25,548 nucleotides of DNA from an uncultured Pseudomonadales bacterium (GTDB lineage Bacteria; Pseudomonadota; Gammaproteobacteria; Pseudomonadales; Cellvibrionaceae), in assembly GCA_938048505.1 (NCBI GenBank), contig CALIUX010000267.1, positions 1-25,548 of the forward strand, read 5' to 3'. The notes under the pieces were generated by a model. The model saw only the letters and a program-made list of their open reading frames with translations. It ran no database searches and was not told the DNA's origin. Below, piece after piece: positions 9,021-16,699 of the stretch. Position 1 is the stretch's first letter. Every line of letters starts with the position of its first letter. Made by a program: the position numbers and the translations under genes.

Positions 9021-9349
9021 TAAATGAATCGGAACGCATCACGATACTAAACCGTGAATTTGACATTGCCTGCCACCGAGATGAAAAGCCCGCATTACGG
9101 CGTGCTGCAGACTTTCTCGATCAAGAAATGCGAAGCCTACGGGATCAAGGCGCCTCTGTTAGAAGCTTTGATCAACTACTGGTGGTCGTTGCTTTGAATT
9201 TATATCACCAAGCTCAACGCCCGCCGACGTCAATGAGCGAAACAAATGGCGCAACAGCACACTCAGCAAATGCACAACATGAGAGGAACTCACTCAGCGC
9301 CAAAACGCTTGAACGGTTAATACACAAAATCGATGAAGCGATGAGCTAA
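9017..9349 (+). CDS. zapA: Cell division protein ZapA
   Basis: ZapA binds FtsZ and bundles its filaments in the Z-ring. The 110-aa protein begins with the conserved region around ITILNREFDIACHRDEKP, then LRRAADFLDQEMRSLRDQG and the helix FDQLLVVVALNLYHQ, the usual ZapA fold (globular head, then helices). The C-terminal 40 residues form the helical tail seen in the family. The start overlaps the upstream coiled-coil gene by 4 bp. In most gammaproteobacteria the 6S RNA gene ssrS and then fau follow zapA. Here only 12 bp separate zapA from a convergent flavin reductase gene, so that arrangement is broken. Confidence 0.92.
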   Translation: MINESERITILNREFDIACHRDEKPALRRAADFLDQEMRSLRDQGASVRSFDQLLVVVALNLYHQAQRPPTSMSETNGATAHSANAQHERNSLSAKTLERLIHKIDEAMS

Positions 9350-9361
9350 ATCAATAAAGCG

Positions 9362-9868
9362 CTATTTCGATAGATTCAATGATTGGTAACCACCATTCCA
9401 GTAGCACAGTGGTGATGCGTCAACATCGTTCAGATACACTTGGTTAATCTTGCCAATCACAACAAAGTGCGTTCCATACGGTACAACGCTATCCACTTCG
9501 CATTCAAAAACGGCAGATGCATCCGCTAAACGTGGCGTAGCGGCTAAATGCCAGCGACCTTCTTCAAAGCGCTCATCCTGCTTGCCGGGTGAAGCACACA
9601 AATTAGAGAGCGTCTCATGCTCTTGCGTGAGCAAATTAGCGCAAAAGATTTGACCTTTTTTGAGAATAGAGGCCATACGCGTTGTTTCATTGATGCAGAC
9701 CAATAACGATGCAGGGTTATCCGAAACAGAAGTTAAAGATGAAACCGTCATGGCCTGTGGCTGCCCTTGATCATCACGGGTCGAAATAACCGATACACCG
9801 CTTGCCCATTGGCGCATACCTTTTTTCATTGCATCGGCAATGACATCATTCAATGTTGGGATTTTCAT
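9362..9868 (-). CDS. Flavin reductase-like domain protein
   Basis: A 168-aa protein of the flavin reductase-like (DIM6/NTAB, HpaC) family, which binds FMN or FAD in a split-barrel and uses NAD(P)H to reduce free flavin for a partner monooxygenase. Conserved parts seen are MRQWASGVSVISTRD, the AMTVSSLTSVSDNPASLLVCINETTRM stretch, FCANLLTQEHETLSNLC, the FEEGRWHLAATPRLADASAVFEC middle, and the end GTHFVVIGKINQVYL...PLCYWNGGY. The start at 9868 is preferred because GAGG lies 7 bases upstream; the frame is open to 9895 but the extra nine residues are not family-like. No oxygenase partner is nearby, so the substrate pathway cannot be told. Confidence 0.85.
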   Translation of the reverse strand: MKIPTLNDVIADAMKKGMRQWASGVSVISTRDDQGQPQAMTVSSLTSVSDNPASLLVCINETTRMASILKKGQIFCANLLTQEHETLSNLCASPGKQDERFEEGRWHLAATPRLADASAVFECEVDSVVPYGTHFVVIGKINQVYLNDVDASPLCYWNGGYQSLNLSK

Positions 9869-10076
9869 AAAAGACCTCATATTGGCTGCACACAACTTTA
9901 GGTGAGCCTCAGGGCAAGCCAGTCCTTAAACCGCTTGGTGCTCCTGAGCAGCAAATCACGCCGTACAGCCGTAAAATATCGAATAGCTGACATCATACAT
10001 TGGCTTACTGATTTTGGATATGACGGGCTTCAAGCTTGCACAGCGCTCCTTACTGAATCTTCACAACTGTCATCCA

Positions 10077-11528
10077 TTAGCGCCTAAGGCCGTACTTGCG
10101 CATCTTTTCAACCAATGTCGTACGACGAATCGTCAAGCGCTCCGCGGCTCGCGCCACAACACCGCCGGAGTCATCTAGCGCTTGCTGAATAAGATTCTGC
10201 TCAAGCCCCGTAATATATTCTTTGAGGTTAATGCCTCTTTCAGGCAAAAGGGCTCGGTCATTCATACTGACGAGTGAGGGTGTAGCGGCTAAATTTTGCG
10301 TATCAAAGGCTAAGAGTTCATCGGCCTCTTCTTCCGTATTGTGTCGGTATTTCTCTGGTAGATCCTGTACACCCACCACCCCGAAAGGGTTCATAATGGC
10401 CATACGCTCGACCAAGTTTGCAAGCTCTCTGACATTGCCCGGCCAAGCATGCTGGCACAGACTTAAAATCGCAGCAGAATTAAAACGAACGGAGCCTCTT
10501 TGCTCACTTTCTAAGCGCTTAACCAACTCATTGATCAGTAGCGGAATATCCTCTGCGCGCTCCTTTAGAGAAGGCATTTGAATAGGAAAAACGTTTAGCC
10601 GGTAGTATAAATCTTCTCTGAACTCCCCTTCTGCAATCATACTTTCTAGATTGCGATGGGTTGCCGCAATAATACGCACATTGGTTTCAAAGGTTTGATT
10701 GCCACCAATACGCTCAAACGTTTTTTCTTGCAATACACGCAGTATTTTGACTTGCATATGCAACGGCATATCACCAATTTCATCTAAAAAAAGTGTTCCG
10801 CCTTCTGCCATTTCAAAACGCCCAGCCCGCGCACTAATCGCACCACTAAAAGCCCCTTTTTCATGGCCAAATAACTCGCTCTCAAGTAGCTCTGCAGGGA
10901 TTGCACCGCAATTAACGGGCACAAAAGGGCCCTCTCTGCGGGGCGAATGGTAGTGAAGGTTTCGCGCTACGACTTCTTTGCCCGTACCCGATTGCCCTTC
11001 AATCAGCACCGTGACATCGGTATCGGCAACTTGCCCCATAACTTGTCGAACAGATTGAATTGTTTGGCTAGTTCCGACCAAGCTACGAAATAAGTGCACC
11101 GGCCGCTGATTAGGCTGCGCTTTAGCATTCAGATAAGCTTGATTAAAACGCTGGGCACGGTGCAAGGTGTCAACGAAGTCAGTATAAGAAAAAGGATACG
11201 GCAACTGGCTTAACAAGCGACGACGCGATACATCATCCAACCCTAAAACGTCTTCATAATGGTCACCGCCCAGCGTGACCACAGCAGCTGAACCAAAGAG
11301 TGCTTTTACGGTTTGAACTTGTTTATGTAAATCTAGACTGCCCTCAAGGACACTCCCGAGCATAACCATTGACCAGCTTTCATGGGAAGCTAAATCATTG
11401 AGGTTTTCTTGCCATTCGGCGTAACTCACCACAGTGAGCTGTTCACCCATAAACTGAAAAATCTGTTCAACCGACTTTGCAACATCGGCATCATCTTCGA
11501 CCAATAAAACTTGCTTCTCGCCTAGCAT
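10077..11528 (-). CDS. fleQ: Sigma-54-dependent flagellar master regulator FleQ
   Basis: A 483-aa enhancer-binding protein that drives flagellar genes with sigma-54 RNA polymerase and, in Pseudomonas, controls exopolysaccharide genes in response to cyclic-di-GMP. Domains: a receiver-like N-terminal domain (1-125) without the phosphorylated Asp (VMLGSV at its place), as in known FleQ; an AAA+ domain (about 145-385) with Walker A GQSGTGKE (178-185) and Walker B GGTLFLDE; and a C-terminal Fis-type helix-turn-helix ending [16 protein letters not shown]. The residues that bind cyclic-di-GMP in P. aeruginosa FleQ are all kept with a constant offset of four: LFRS 146-149, R189, N190, E334, R338. The sigma-54 contact loop reads GAFSGA (225-230) instead of GAFTGA. 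No flagellar gene is adjacent. A good sigma-70 promoter lies upstream. Confidence 0.95.
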   Translation of the reverse strand: MLGEKQVLLVEDDADVAKSVEQIFQFMGEQLTVVSYAEWQENLNDLASHESWSMVMLGSVLEGSLDLHKQVQTVKALFGSAAVVTLGGDHYEDVLGLDDVSRRRLLSQLPYPFSYTDFVDTLHRAQRFNQAYLNAKAQPNQRPVHLFRSLVGTSQTIQSVRQVMGQVADTDVTVLIEGQSGTGKEVVARNLHYHSPRREGPFVPVNCGAIPAELLESELFGHEKGAFSGAISARAGRFEMAEGGTLFLDEIGDMPLHMQVKILRVLQEKTFERIGGNQTFETNVRIIAATHRNLESMIAEGEFREDLYYRLNVFPIQMPSLKERAEDIPLLINELVKRLESEQRGSVRFNSAAILSLCQHAWPGNVRELANLVERMAIMNPFGVVGVQDLPEKYRHNTEEEADELLAFDTQNLAATPSLVSMNDRALLPERGINLKEYITGLEQNLIQQALDDSGGVVARAAERLTIRRTTLVEKMRKYGLRR

Positions 11529-11592
11529 ATCAACATCGACTCCAATACAGCGCTGAGAGGGGGATCGTCACAATAATATGTTGTGTCAATGA

Positions 11593-11621
11593 GTAATAGC
11601 CAAAGGATGCAGCAGTGTCAA
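11593..11621 (-). promoter_or_regulatory. Sigma-70 promoter of fleQ
   Basis: Read on the minus strand, a perfect -35 TTGACA (complement of 11616-11621) is followed after 17 bases by TATTAC (complement of 11593-11598), four of six matches to the -10 consensus. Transcription would start near 11586, leaving a leader of about 58 bases. In Pseudomonas aeruginosa fleQ is also read by sigma-70 polymerase. Confidence 0.6.
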
Positions 11622-11730
11622 ATAAATGACGAAAAAAATTATCACGACAAATAAAAATCTATTGCGCCAAAAAGTGCGCAATTCGTCTCGCAGAATTTAC
11701 CGCTATACCGTTTTTACTGACAGCTTGTGG

Positions 11731-11787
11731 TTTTACTTACAACCGATTATTTTACTTACAACCTATTATTTTACTTATAACCTATAA
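11731..11787 (+). repeat. 19-bp tandem repeat, three copies, between the patatin gene and fleQ
   Basis: Three adjacent 19-bp units: TTTTACTTACAACCGATTA (11731), TTTTACTTACAACCTATTA (11750) and TTTTACTTATAACCTATAA (11769). They differ from one another at one to five positions. A much weaker copy may precede them at 11712. The array lies 11 bp past the end of the patatin gene and about 110-165 bp upstream of the fleQ -35. Confidence 0.85.
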
Positions 11788-11798
11788 CTGAAAGATGA

Positions 11799-12941
11799 TC
11801 ACTGGCAAGGGTTGCCCAAAAAGTCTTCAATTTTAGACTTTTCCCAGTTGGCATCCTGATAGCCCAATTCCATCAACTCATTACAGTACTGATGAGAAAA
11901 TAATAAATAGCTGGCGACAGACGCCCCACCCCCACTCGCGGTTGCGCCAACCGCCCTCAGAAAAAAGCGCAGGCTTTTAGGTAAATCACGCACACGGCGA
12001 CCGGCTATTTTATCGAGTGGTTTTGACGGCGAAATAACCAGTGTTTCAACCGGGCGGTATTCGCTGTGCTCAAAATCAGAAGGGTTACCCAAAGATAACA
12101 AGGCGTTGGTACGCTCCAAGTGCTCAAGATCTCCTTCAAGGGTATCGATAAAAGCACTATTAAACATTTGCCCTAAAATCTGAGCAATAGAAGGAGGCTT
12201 TTGCAGCGCGCGTTTAGGGCGGTACCAGCGTGTTTTGGTTCGATTATGACTGACACCAATCACAAAGATACGGTTCGCCCCTAAATGCAATGCGGGGCTG
12301 ATCGGCGCCAATTGACGCATCGCGCCATCGCCAAAGTATTCTTTATTTAGTGGTACTGCAGGAAACACAGCAGGGATAGCAGAAGATGCCAGCAAATGGT
12401 CAACGGTTAATGTGCTGGGCGCACCCACTCGACGAGCTCGACGCCAGCCAGACAAGGATTCTTTTCCTTGAAAAAAACTCACCGATTCACCTGAGGCATA
12501 ACCCAGTGCTGTAACACAAACAGCATCCAGAGCGCCCTTTTCAATGCGGCGAGCGACATTGTCAAATTGAATCACGCCTGTGAGCAGTTCACGTAAAGGG
12601 CTATTATCAAGCAGCCCAAGTGCCCGCCGCTGGGTAGAACCTTGGCGAAAAAAAGAGCCTAAGACACGCAACAAACTTCCTGTTAAGTCACTCCAACCTG
12701 TTTTATAAACCGATTCAACTTCTAACTGACGCCACGTATCCGAGAGATCCTGAGCAGCTTCACCAAATGTCCCATCATGCGCAGCAAGGGCCAGTGCATT
12801 GATTGCACCCGCTGAGGTACCACAAATAATAGGAAACGGGTTAGCCGAGCATGGCACAATCTCTGAAATAGCCAGCAAAACCCCTGCCTGATAAGCTGCA
12901 CGGGCACCACCGCCAGAAAGAATTAACGCATTTTTTTCCAT
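11799..12941 (-). CDS. Patatin-like phospholipase family protein
   Basis: A 380-aa lipid acyl hydrolase of the patatin family. All catalytic motifs are present: the oxyanion-hole loop SGGGARAAYQAG (9-20), nucleophile motif GTSAG with Ser43, and the second dyad residue Asp205 in GDGAMRQLAP, giving a Ser-Asp dyad. The LLASSAIPAVFPAV segment before the Asp is also typical. There is no signal peptide, so it probably acts in the cytoplasm or at the inner face of the membrane. The C-terminal half (about 230-380) has the IFVIGVSHNRTK strand of the patatin fold and ends in a less conserved helical tail. It resembles bacterial RssA-like proteins rather than secreted ExoU toxins. The next gene upstream on the same strand is the rhodanese, 68 bp away. 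Substrate is unknown. Confidence 0.88.
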   Translation of the reverse strand: MEKNALILSGGGARAAYQAGVLLAISEIVPCSANPFPIICGTSAGAINALALAAHDGTFGEAAQDLSDTWRQLEVESVYKTGWSDLTGSLLRVLGSFFRQGSTQRRALGLLDNSPLRELLTGVIQFDNVARRIEKGALDAVCVTALGYASGESVSFFQGKESLSGWRRARRVGAPSTLTVDHLLASSAIPAVFPAVPLNKEYFGDGAMRQLAPISPALHLGANRIFVIGVSHNRTKTRWYRPKRALQKPPSIAQILGQMFNSAFIDTLEGDLEHLERTNALLSLGNPSDFEHSEYRPVETLVISPSKPLDKIAGRRVRDLPKSLRFFLRAVGATASGGGASVASYLLFSHQYCNELMELGYQDANWEKSKIEDFLGNPCQ

Positions 12942-13009
12942 TCAGCTCACTCTTTCTTGGATACGCTTTTTGCTCACAAGCATTTTCTTTTCAACACATC
13001 ATCAAGCCA

Positions 13010-13333
13010 TTAACGCTTAATAATTTCTTCATAGCCACCTTCATTAATGACATTGGTATAACCCATTGCACTAAGCGTGTCTCTTGCCACGCCTGAGCGA
13101 CGGCCAGAGCGGCAATAGACACGGATATCAGCAGTTTTATCCGTTGTTACATCAGCAATATGCTCAGCAATCACTTCAAAGGGAATCAGTATAGAACCTT
13201 CAATATTGCCCGCATCAAATTCTTCTTGTGTACGAGTATCAATCCAGTAAGTCATATTTTCTCCTGCATAAAGCATTTTAGGGGTTACAAAAATCAAACA
13301 GATTAAAATGAAATGCCAGTATTTTTTAATCAT
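13010..13333 (-). CDS. Periplasmic single-domain rhodanese (PspE-like)
   Basis: A 107-aa protein with a Sec signal peptide (MIKKYWHFILICLIFVTPKMLYA, cut before GEN) and one rhodanese domain. The conserved start YWIDTRTQEEFDAGNIEGS and the active-site loop VYCRSGRRSG with Cys74 are clear. The size and layout match E. coli PspE, a thiosulfate sulfurtransferase exported to the periplasm. The start is supported by AGAGG six bases upstream. It is not in a psp operon; its neighbours are a patatin gene downstream and an S33-type hydrolase gene 133 bp upstream. The gap upstream holds a strong inverted repeat (13355-13385) and a tandem repeat, so it may have its own promoter. Its sulfur acceptor cannot be told. 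Confidence 0.88.
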   Translation of the reverse strand: MIKKYWHFILICLIFVTPKMLYAGENMTYWIDTRTQEEFDAGNIEGSILIPFEVIAEHIADVTTDKTADIRVYCRSGRRSGVARDTLSAMGYTNVINEGGYEEIIKR

Positions 13334-13354
13334 ACAAAACCTCTGACTTGTCGG

Positions 13355-13385
13355 CTTTTTAAAAGCTACATTATCTTTTAAAAAG
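13355..13385 (-). promoter_or_regulatory. Perfect 11-bp inverted repeat just upstream of the rhodanese gene
   Basis: CTTTTTAAAAG (13355-13365) and CTTTTAAAAAG (13375-13385) are perfect inverted complements separated by 9 bases. Each arm is itself nearly palindromic. It ends 22 bp before the rhodanese start codon. It could be an operator or a weak hairpin after the hydrolase gene. It has no G+C in the stem except the ends, so it is a poor terminator. Confidence 0.45.
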
Positions 13386-13404
13386 AGATTGTTACCGATA
13401 TAGC

Positions 13405-13455
13405 TTGAACTTCATAGTGTTAACTTCATAGCTTTAACTTCACCTTAACTTGCGC
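13405..13455 (+). repeat. Degenerate short tandem repeat (11-15 bp units)
   Basis: Four successive units begin with TTGAACTT or TTAACTT: TTGAACTTCATAGTG (13405), TTAACTTCATAGCT (13420), TTAACTTCACC (13434) and TTAACTTGCGC (13445). The period shortens from 15 to 11 bp. It lies in the gap between the S33-type hydrolase stop and the rhodanese inverted repeat. Confidence 0.6.
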
Positions 13456-13466
13456 TGTCACACTCA

Positions 13467-15206
13467 TCAAAACTGGACGTGACACTGACCAAATTCAGAG
13501 GCAAGCCGCCCACTTTCATTATTAGGTGCATTTTTAAGTGTATTTTTAAGTGTATTAACAGTTAGCATAGAAGCATCGCTGGTGAGTGTGTTAATAAACC
13601 CTTGTGGCGCACTCCAGTAATGGGCAAGCCAATCTGTGCCACAGACTTCACCATAAAATAAACCATGGCCCGCCTCATGGCCAACAAAAACGATGCCCTC
13701 TGTGCCCGAGACCTGTCTTGCATCATTCAAAGTGACAACCGGATCATATTCACCGGCTAAGACAATGCGAGGGTATTCAGGGTTAGAAGGCGGTGGAAAC
13801 GCCGCCGCAATAAGCGCATGACCTGTGAGATATTCATCCAGAGCAGGTTGTACGGGCAAAAAGCGATCAGCGGATAATAGCTGGCAAATATATGATTGCG
13901 TATCAGGCTGCCAATAGCGATCTGCACTATGTGGTGGTGCGAGCGGTGCTGAAAGCGTTTCGTGCTCACCATCGAGTCGCTGACGATTGTCATTGCATTC
14001 GGTCACCCAGTAGAGCCAGGGCGCTGTCTGATGGGATAACTTTGTTTCTAAAACAGGGCGAATCAATGCTTCGACCGGACCCGCATCCCCTTTTTCAAGA
14101 TGGGCAAAAGCGCGAACCCAAGGAGCATATTGATCTGGCCAATAGAGATCAGAAAAAACGATATGACGTAGCTGAATATCATCAATAGCCGCTCGATAAA
14201 CCCGCCCTTCAAGCGTATAACGCACACTCAAAGGCTGCTGACGGCGTTTTGCTAGCGATGATTCTACCAACGCTTTCACATCATGTTGCTGGTGGCAGTC
14301 TGGTTTTTGTTGGCACGCCTGATAAAAACGCTCAAAGGCATGCTCCCAACGATCCATTCGAGCCTCTCGCGTCTGAACATGCCAACCATAAGGCGAATCA
14401 AACAATGCGCTGAGCATGCCCTCTGGCCGTAGGTGAGCCAACCATTGAGCCACTCGACTCCCGTATGACACACTTAAAGCGTGCCATTGTTGAATTTGTA
14501 AGGCATCGAGTAACCCCAAAATATCAGATGCACTTTGCCTAGATGAAAACTGGCTAAAACCCGTACGTTTTAATGCCGTGTGCCATTGCTGTAAACAGCT
14601 TTGAACAACTTCCCCTTCATCCTTTAAGCCCCAGTCATTAGCCGAAGCAGTATCTGACGTAGCAACCGGTTCTGACTGCCTAAGTTGCGACAGTCGCAAT
14701 TGAGCAAGCATCAACTCTTGATAGGCTGCGCAGTGAAATTCACCCCATGCGCCAATATTGCCTCGACTATCCCACACGATGAGCGGACGCTGCATATTCC
14801 AATCTAGCATTCGGTAACGCCATGCCTCTAATTTAGCACCAGAGGTGTTGCCGCCCTCACCCGGCCCACCACTAAAATAAACCACTGGCGCAGCTTCTTT
14901 TGCCGCTGAGATGGGCGTTAGCTTGGCAAAAGCGATGTAGATAAAGGCATTATTGGGATCAGGATAAAATCGACCACACTGCGACTGTATACCCGAGACC
15001 TCTACACCCTCACACATCGTAAAGACAATCACTTCAGGCGCTTTAAAAGACTTACTCTTGACAGGTTTATTCTGAAAGAGATCCTGTTTGAAGATGAAAG
15101 CATTTAAGCCTGACGGCTTTGTTATCCAGACAACACCTATTAACGCCCCAATACAAACAAATAGGGTTGTGGCTAGGAGTAAAACCTTTTGAAAAGCTCG
15201 GCTCAT
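13467..15206 (-). CDS. Membrane-anchored or exported alpha/beta hydrolase, S33 peptidase-like
   Basis: A 579-aa protein with an N-terminal hydrophobic segment (about 8-28), so it is either tethered in the inner membrane facing the periplasm or exported. It resembles proline iminopeptidase and tripeptidyl aminopeptidase enzymes of family S33. Seen motifs are the oxyanion loop SGGPGEGG (112-119), WDSRGN (145-150), the nucleophile elbow SVSYG with Ser247, Asp488 in VLAGEYDPV and a His in VGHEAGHG (510 or 514). The elbow has Ser where the family usually has Gly two before the nucleophile. The C-terminal end carries a small NTLK-NTLK repeat. The start overlaps the stop of the RluA-type gene by 4 bp (ATGA), implying coupled translation. 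Substrate unknown. Confidence 0.8.
   Translation of the reverse strand: MSRAFQKVLLLATTLFVCIGALIGVVWITKPSGLNAFIFKQDLFQNKPVKSKSFKAPEVIVFTMCEGVEVSGIQSQCGRFYPDPNNAFIYIAFAKLTPISAAKEAAPVVYFSGGPGEGGNTSGAKLEAWRYRMLDWNMQRPLIVWDSRGNIGAWGEFHCAAYQELMLAQLRLSQLRQSEPVATSDTASANDWGLKDEGEVVQSCLQQWHTALKRTGFSQFSSRQSASDILGLLDALQIQQWHALSVSYGSRVAQWLAHLRPEGMLSALFDSPYGWHVQTREARMDRWEHAFERFYQACQQKPDCHQQHDVKALVESSLAKRRQQPLSVRYTLEGRVYRAAIDDIQLRHIVFSDLYWPDQYAPWVRAFAHLEKGDAGPVEALIRPVLETKLSHQTAPWLYWVTECNDNRQRLDGEHETLSAPLAPPHSADRYWQPDTQSYICQLLSADRFLPVQPALDEYLTGHALIAAAFPPPSNPEYPRIVLAGEYDPVVTLNDARQVSGTEGIVFVGHEAGHGLFYGEVCGTDWLAHYWSAPQGFINTLTSDASMLTVNTLKNTLKNAPNNESGRLASEFGQCHVQF
13526..13561 (+). repeat. 12-bp tandem repeat in the 3' end of the hydrolase gene
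   Basis: Units GTGCATTTTTAA (13526), GTGTATTTTTAA (13538) and the diverged GTGTATTAACAG (13550). The period is in frame with the minus-strand gene and encodes NTLK-NTLK-type tetrapeptides near residues 551-561, after the catalytic His. Confidence 0.7.
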
Positions 15207-15937
15207 ACTGCGCCGGTAATCGAGTTAACAGCAGATGAAATTGCCTCTGATGGATTCGACAAAAAAGAAGAGGCTGGCCATGCTTGCTCCCAAGGATCAC
15301 CCAGCTGCTCAAGTTCTAAGGACGCTTCATGAAAAAAATGGCCAGATGATGGCGCTTGGCAAAATTGAAAATGCTCACCCTGAAAAGAAAAACGTAGCGC
15401 ATAAGCATGTAGATACATACGATCAGCTTTATCACCACCATAACGCTCATCACCCAATATAGAGGCAGAGAGGGATTTTAAGGCAACCCGTAACTGGTGG
15501 GTTTTACCCGTCGTAGGCCTCAATAACCATAACCGAGGCCGTTGCGGGCACCCAAAACTCAAACCATAGGTCTTAGCAGGGTTGCGCTTAGTGCGTAGTA
15601 ATTTATAACTCCCCCCGCGCGACTTTGCCATATCACCAATTACCCAGCCCTGTTTCTTTTGAGGCTTATCAGTCGTTAATGCCAAGTAGATTTTTTGTAT
15701 AGTCTGGTTGGCAAAAGCGTTAGAGAAGTACTGATTCGCCTCAGCTGTTTTGGCAAAAATCATTAAGCCTGAGGTGGCTAAATCGAGGCGATGGCAAGGG
15801 TGTATTTCGAGGCTATTAAAATGCGTTCTCACACGGTCAAGCAATGTCTCACTCTCGTGCGCATGTACTGCCACGCCTTCGGGCTTATAAACAATACAAA
15901 AGCTTTTGTGGTCAAAAATACATTCAACGGCGCTCAT
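15203..15937 (-). CDS. RluA-family pseudouridine synthase (TIGR01621-like)
   Basis: A 244-aa enzyme of the RluA/RsuA superfamily that makes pseudouridine in RNA. The signature HRLDLATSGLMIFAKT holds the catalytic Asp at 52, counted from the ATG at 15937. Other family parts are IVYKPEGVAVH near the start, KIYLAL, and LLRPTTGKTHQLRVAL. There is no S4 domain, as in the short RluA-type proteins labelled TIGR01621. A GTG at 15946 follows the trmH stop directly and could be the start, but the ATG at 15937 aligns with the usual family start. It lies between trmH (9 bp upstream) and the S33-type hydrolase (4-bp overlap), so the three are very probably one transcript. The target RNA is not known from sequence. 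Confidence 0.87.
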   Translation of the reverse strand: MSAVECIFDHKSFCIVYKPEGVAVHAHESETLLDRVRTHFNSLEIHPCHRLDLATSGLMIFAKTAEANQYFSNAFANQTIQKIYLALTTDKPQKKQGWVIGDMAKSRGGSYKLLRTKRNPAKTYGLSFGCPQRPRLWLLRPTTGKTHQLRVALKSLSASILGDERYGGDKADRMYLHAYALRFSFQGEHFQFCQAPSSGHFFHEASLELEQLGDPWEQAWPASSFLSNPSEAISSAVNSITGAV

Positions 15938-15946
15938 CCAATACAC

Positions 15947-16699
15947 TCATTCATTGATGGTCAGCCGTGATTGCACACGATCAAGCATCGCAATACGGTC
16001 TGCCGCCATTCGGGGTGCCGTACCCACTTTAACGGCGGCATACCAAGCAGATGCATCATCTATTTCACCATCATCCCTTAAGGGCGGGTAAGCAAGATGT
16101 TGTCGATCGCAAAACTGCGTCACTTGTGGATGCCCCCAACGAAAGAATAGTCGCTCATATTCCTCTGACGTAAGGCGCCTCTTATCATAAAAACCCGCTT
16201 GGGTACGCTGATGCTGTGCTTCATTGAGGATAATAGCCGCGGCAACCGATACGTTTAAGGACTCTACCATTCCCACCATCGGAATCGTGACAAAGTGATC
16301 TGTCAGTTGACGGGCCTCATTACTGATACCCAGCTTTTCATTACCCATGATCACTGCAGTGGGTTGCGTATAGTCTATCTCACGGTAATCACGCGCATCA
16401 GGTGTCAACGCAGTACTCACCACCTGAAAACCCTTTGACCGGAGCGCATTAACAGGGGTCGGCAAATCGTCATGTAGCTCAGCCTCAACCCATTTGTCTG
16501 TTCCCAGCGCTGTGCCACGGTATGGGTTGTAACCTGCTCGTGCTAGAACACCATACATTTTAGGGATGCCTACCGCATCGCAGGTCCGCATCATTGCAGC
16601 CATATTGCGGCCTTTGTGTACGCCATCGGCAATCAGCGTCAGATCCGGCTGACGACGATTCAATACTGCTGTTATTTTGGCGTAACGCTCTGGTGTCAT
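15947..16699 (-). CDS. trmH: tRNA (guanosine(18)-2'-O)-methyltransferase TrmH
   Basis: A SPOUT methyltransferase that uses S-adenosylmethionine to methylate the ribose of G18 in the tRNA D-loop. The 250-aa protein follows E. coli TrmH along its length: MTPERYAKITAVLNRRQPDLT, motif 1 around RNMAAMMRTCDAVGI, motif 2 VIMGNEKLGIS and motif 3 SLNVSVAAAIILNEAQHQR, which form the trefoil-knot cofactor site. The C-terminal family extension (YPPLRDDGEIDDASAWYAAV) is also present. GAGG five bases before the ATG supports the start. It is the first gene of the trmH-rluA-hydrolase run. In E. coli trmH lies by spoT and recG; that context is absent here. Confidence 0.95.
   Translation of the reverse strand: MTPERYAKITAVLNRRQPDLTLIADGVHKGRNMAAMMRTCDAVGIPKMYGVLARAGYNPYRGTALGTDKWVEAELHDDLPTPVNALRSKGFQVVSTALTPDARDYREIDYTQPTAVIMGNEKLGISNEARQLTDHFVTIPMVGMVESLNVSVAAAIILNEAQHQRTQAGFYDKRRLTSEEYERLFFRWGHPQVTQFCDRQHLAYPPLRDDGEIDDASAWYAAVKVGTAPRMAADRIAMLDRVQSRLTINE

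Noticed and set aside
9869..10076. Possible 6S RNA gene (GGGCAAGCCAGTCC-like stretch near 9913)
   Set aside because: A short resemblance to part of the 6S RNA sequence is present, but I could not build the long closing stem and central bubble by eye, and the usual context next to zapA is missing. A covariance model search would decide.
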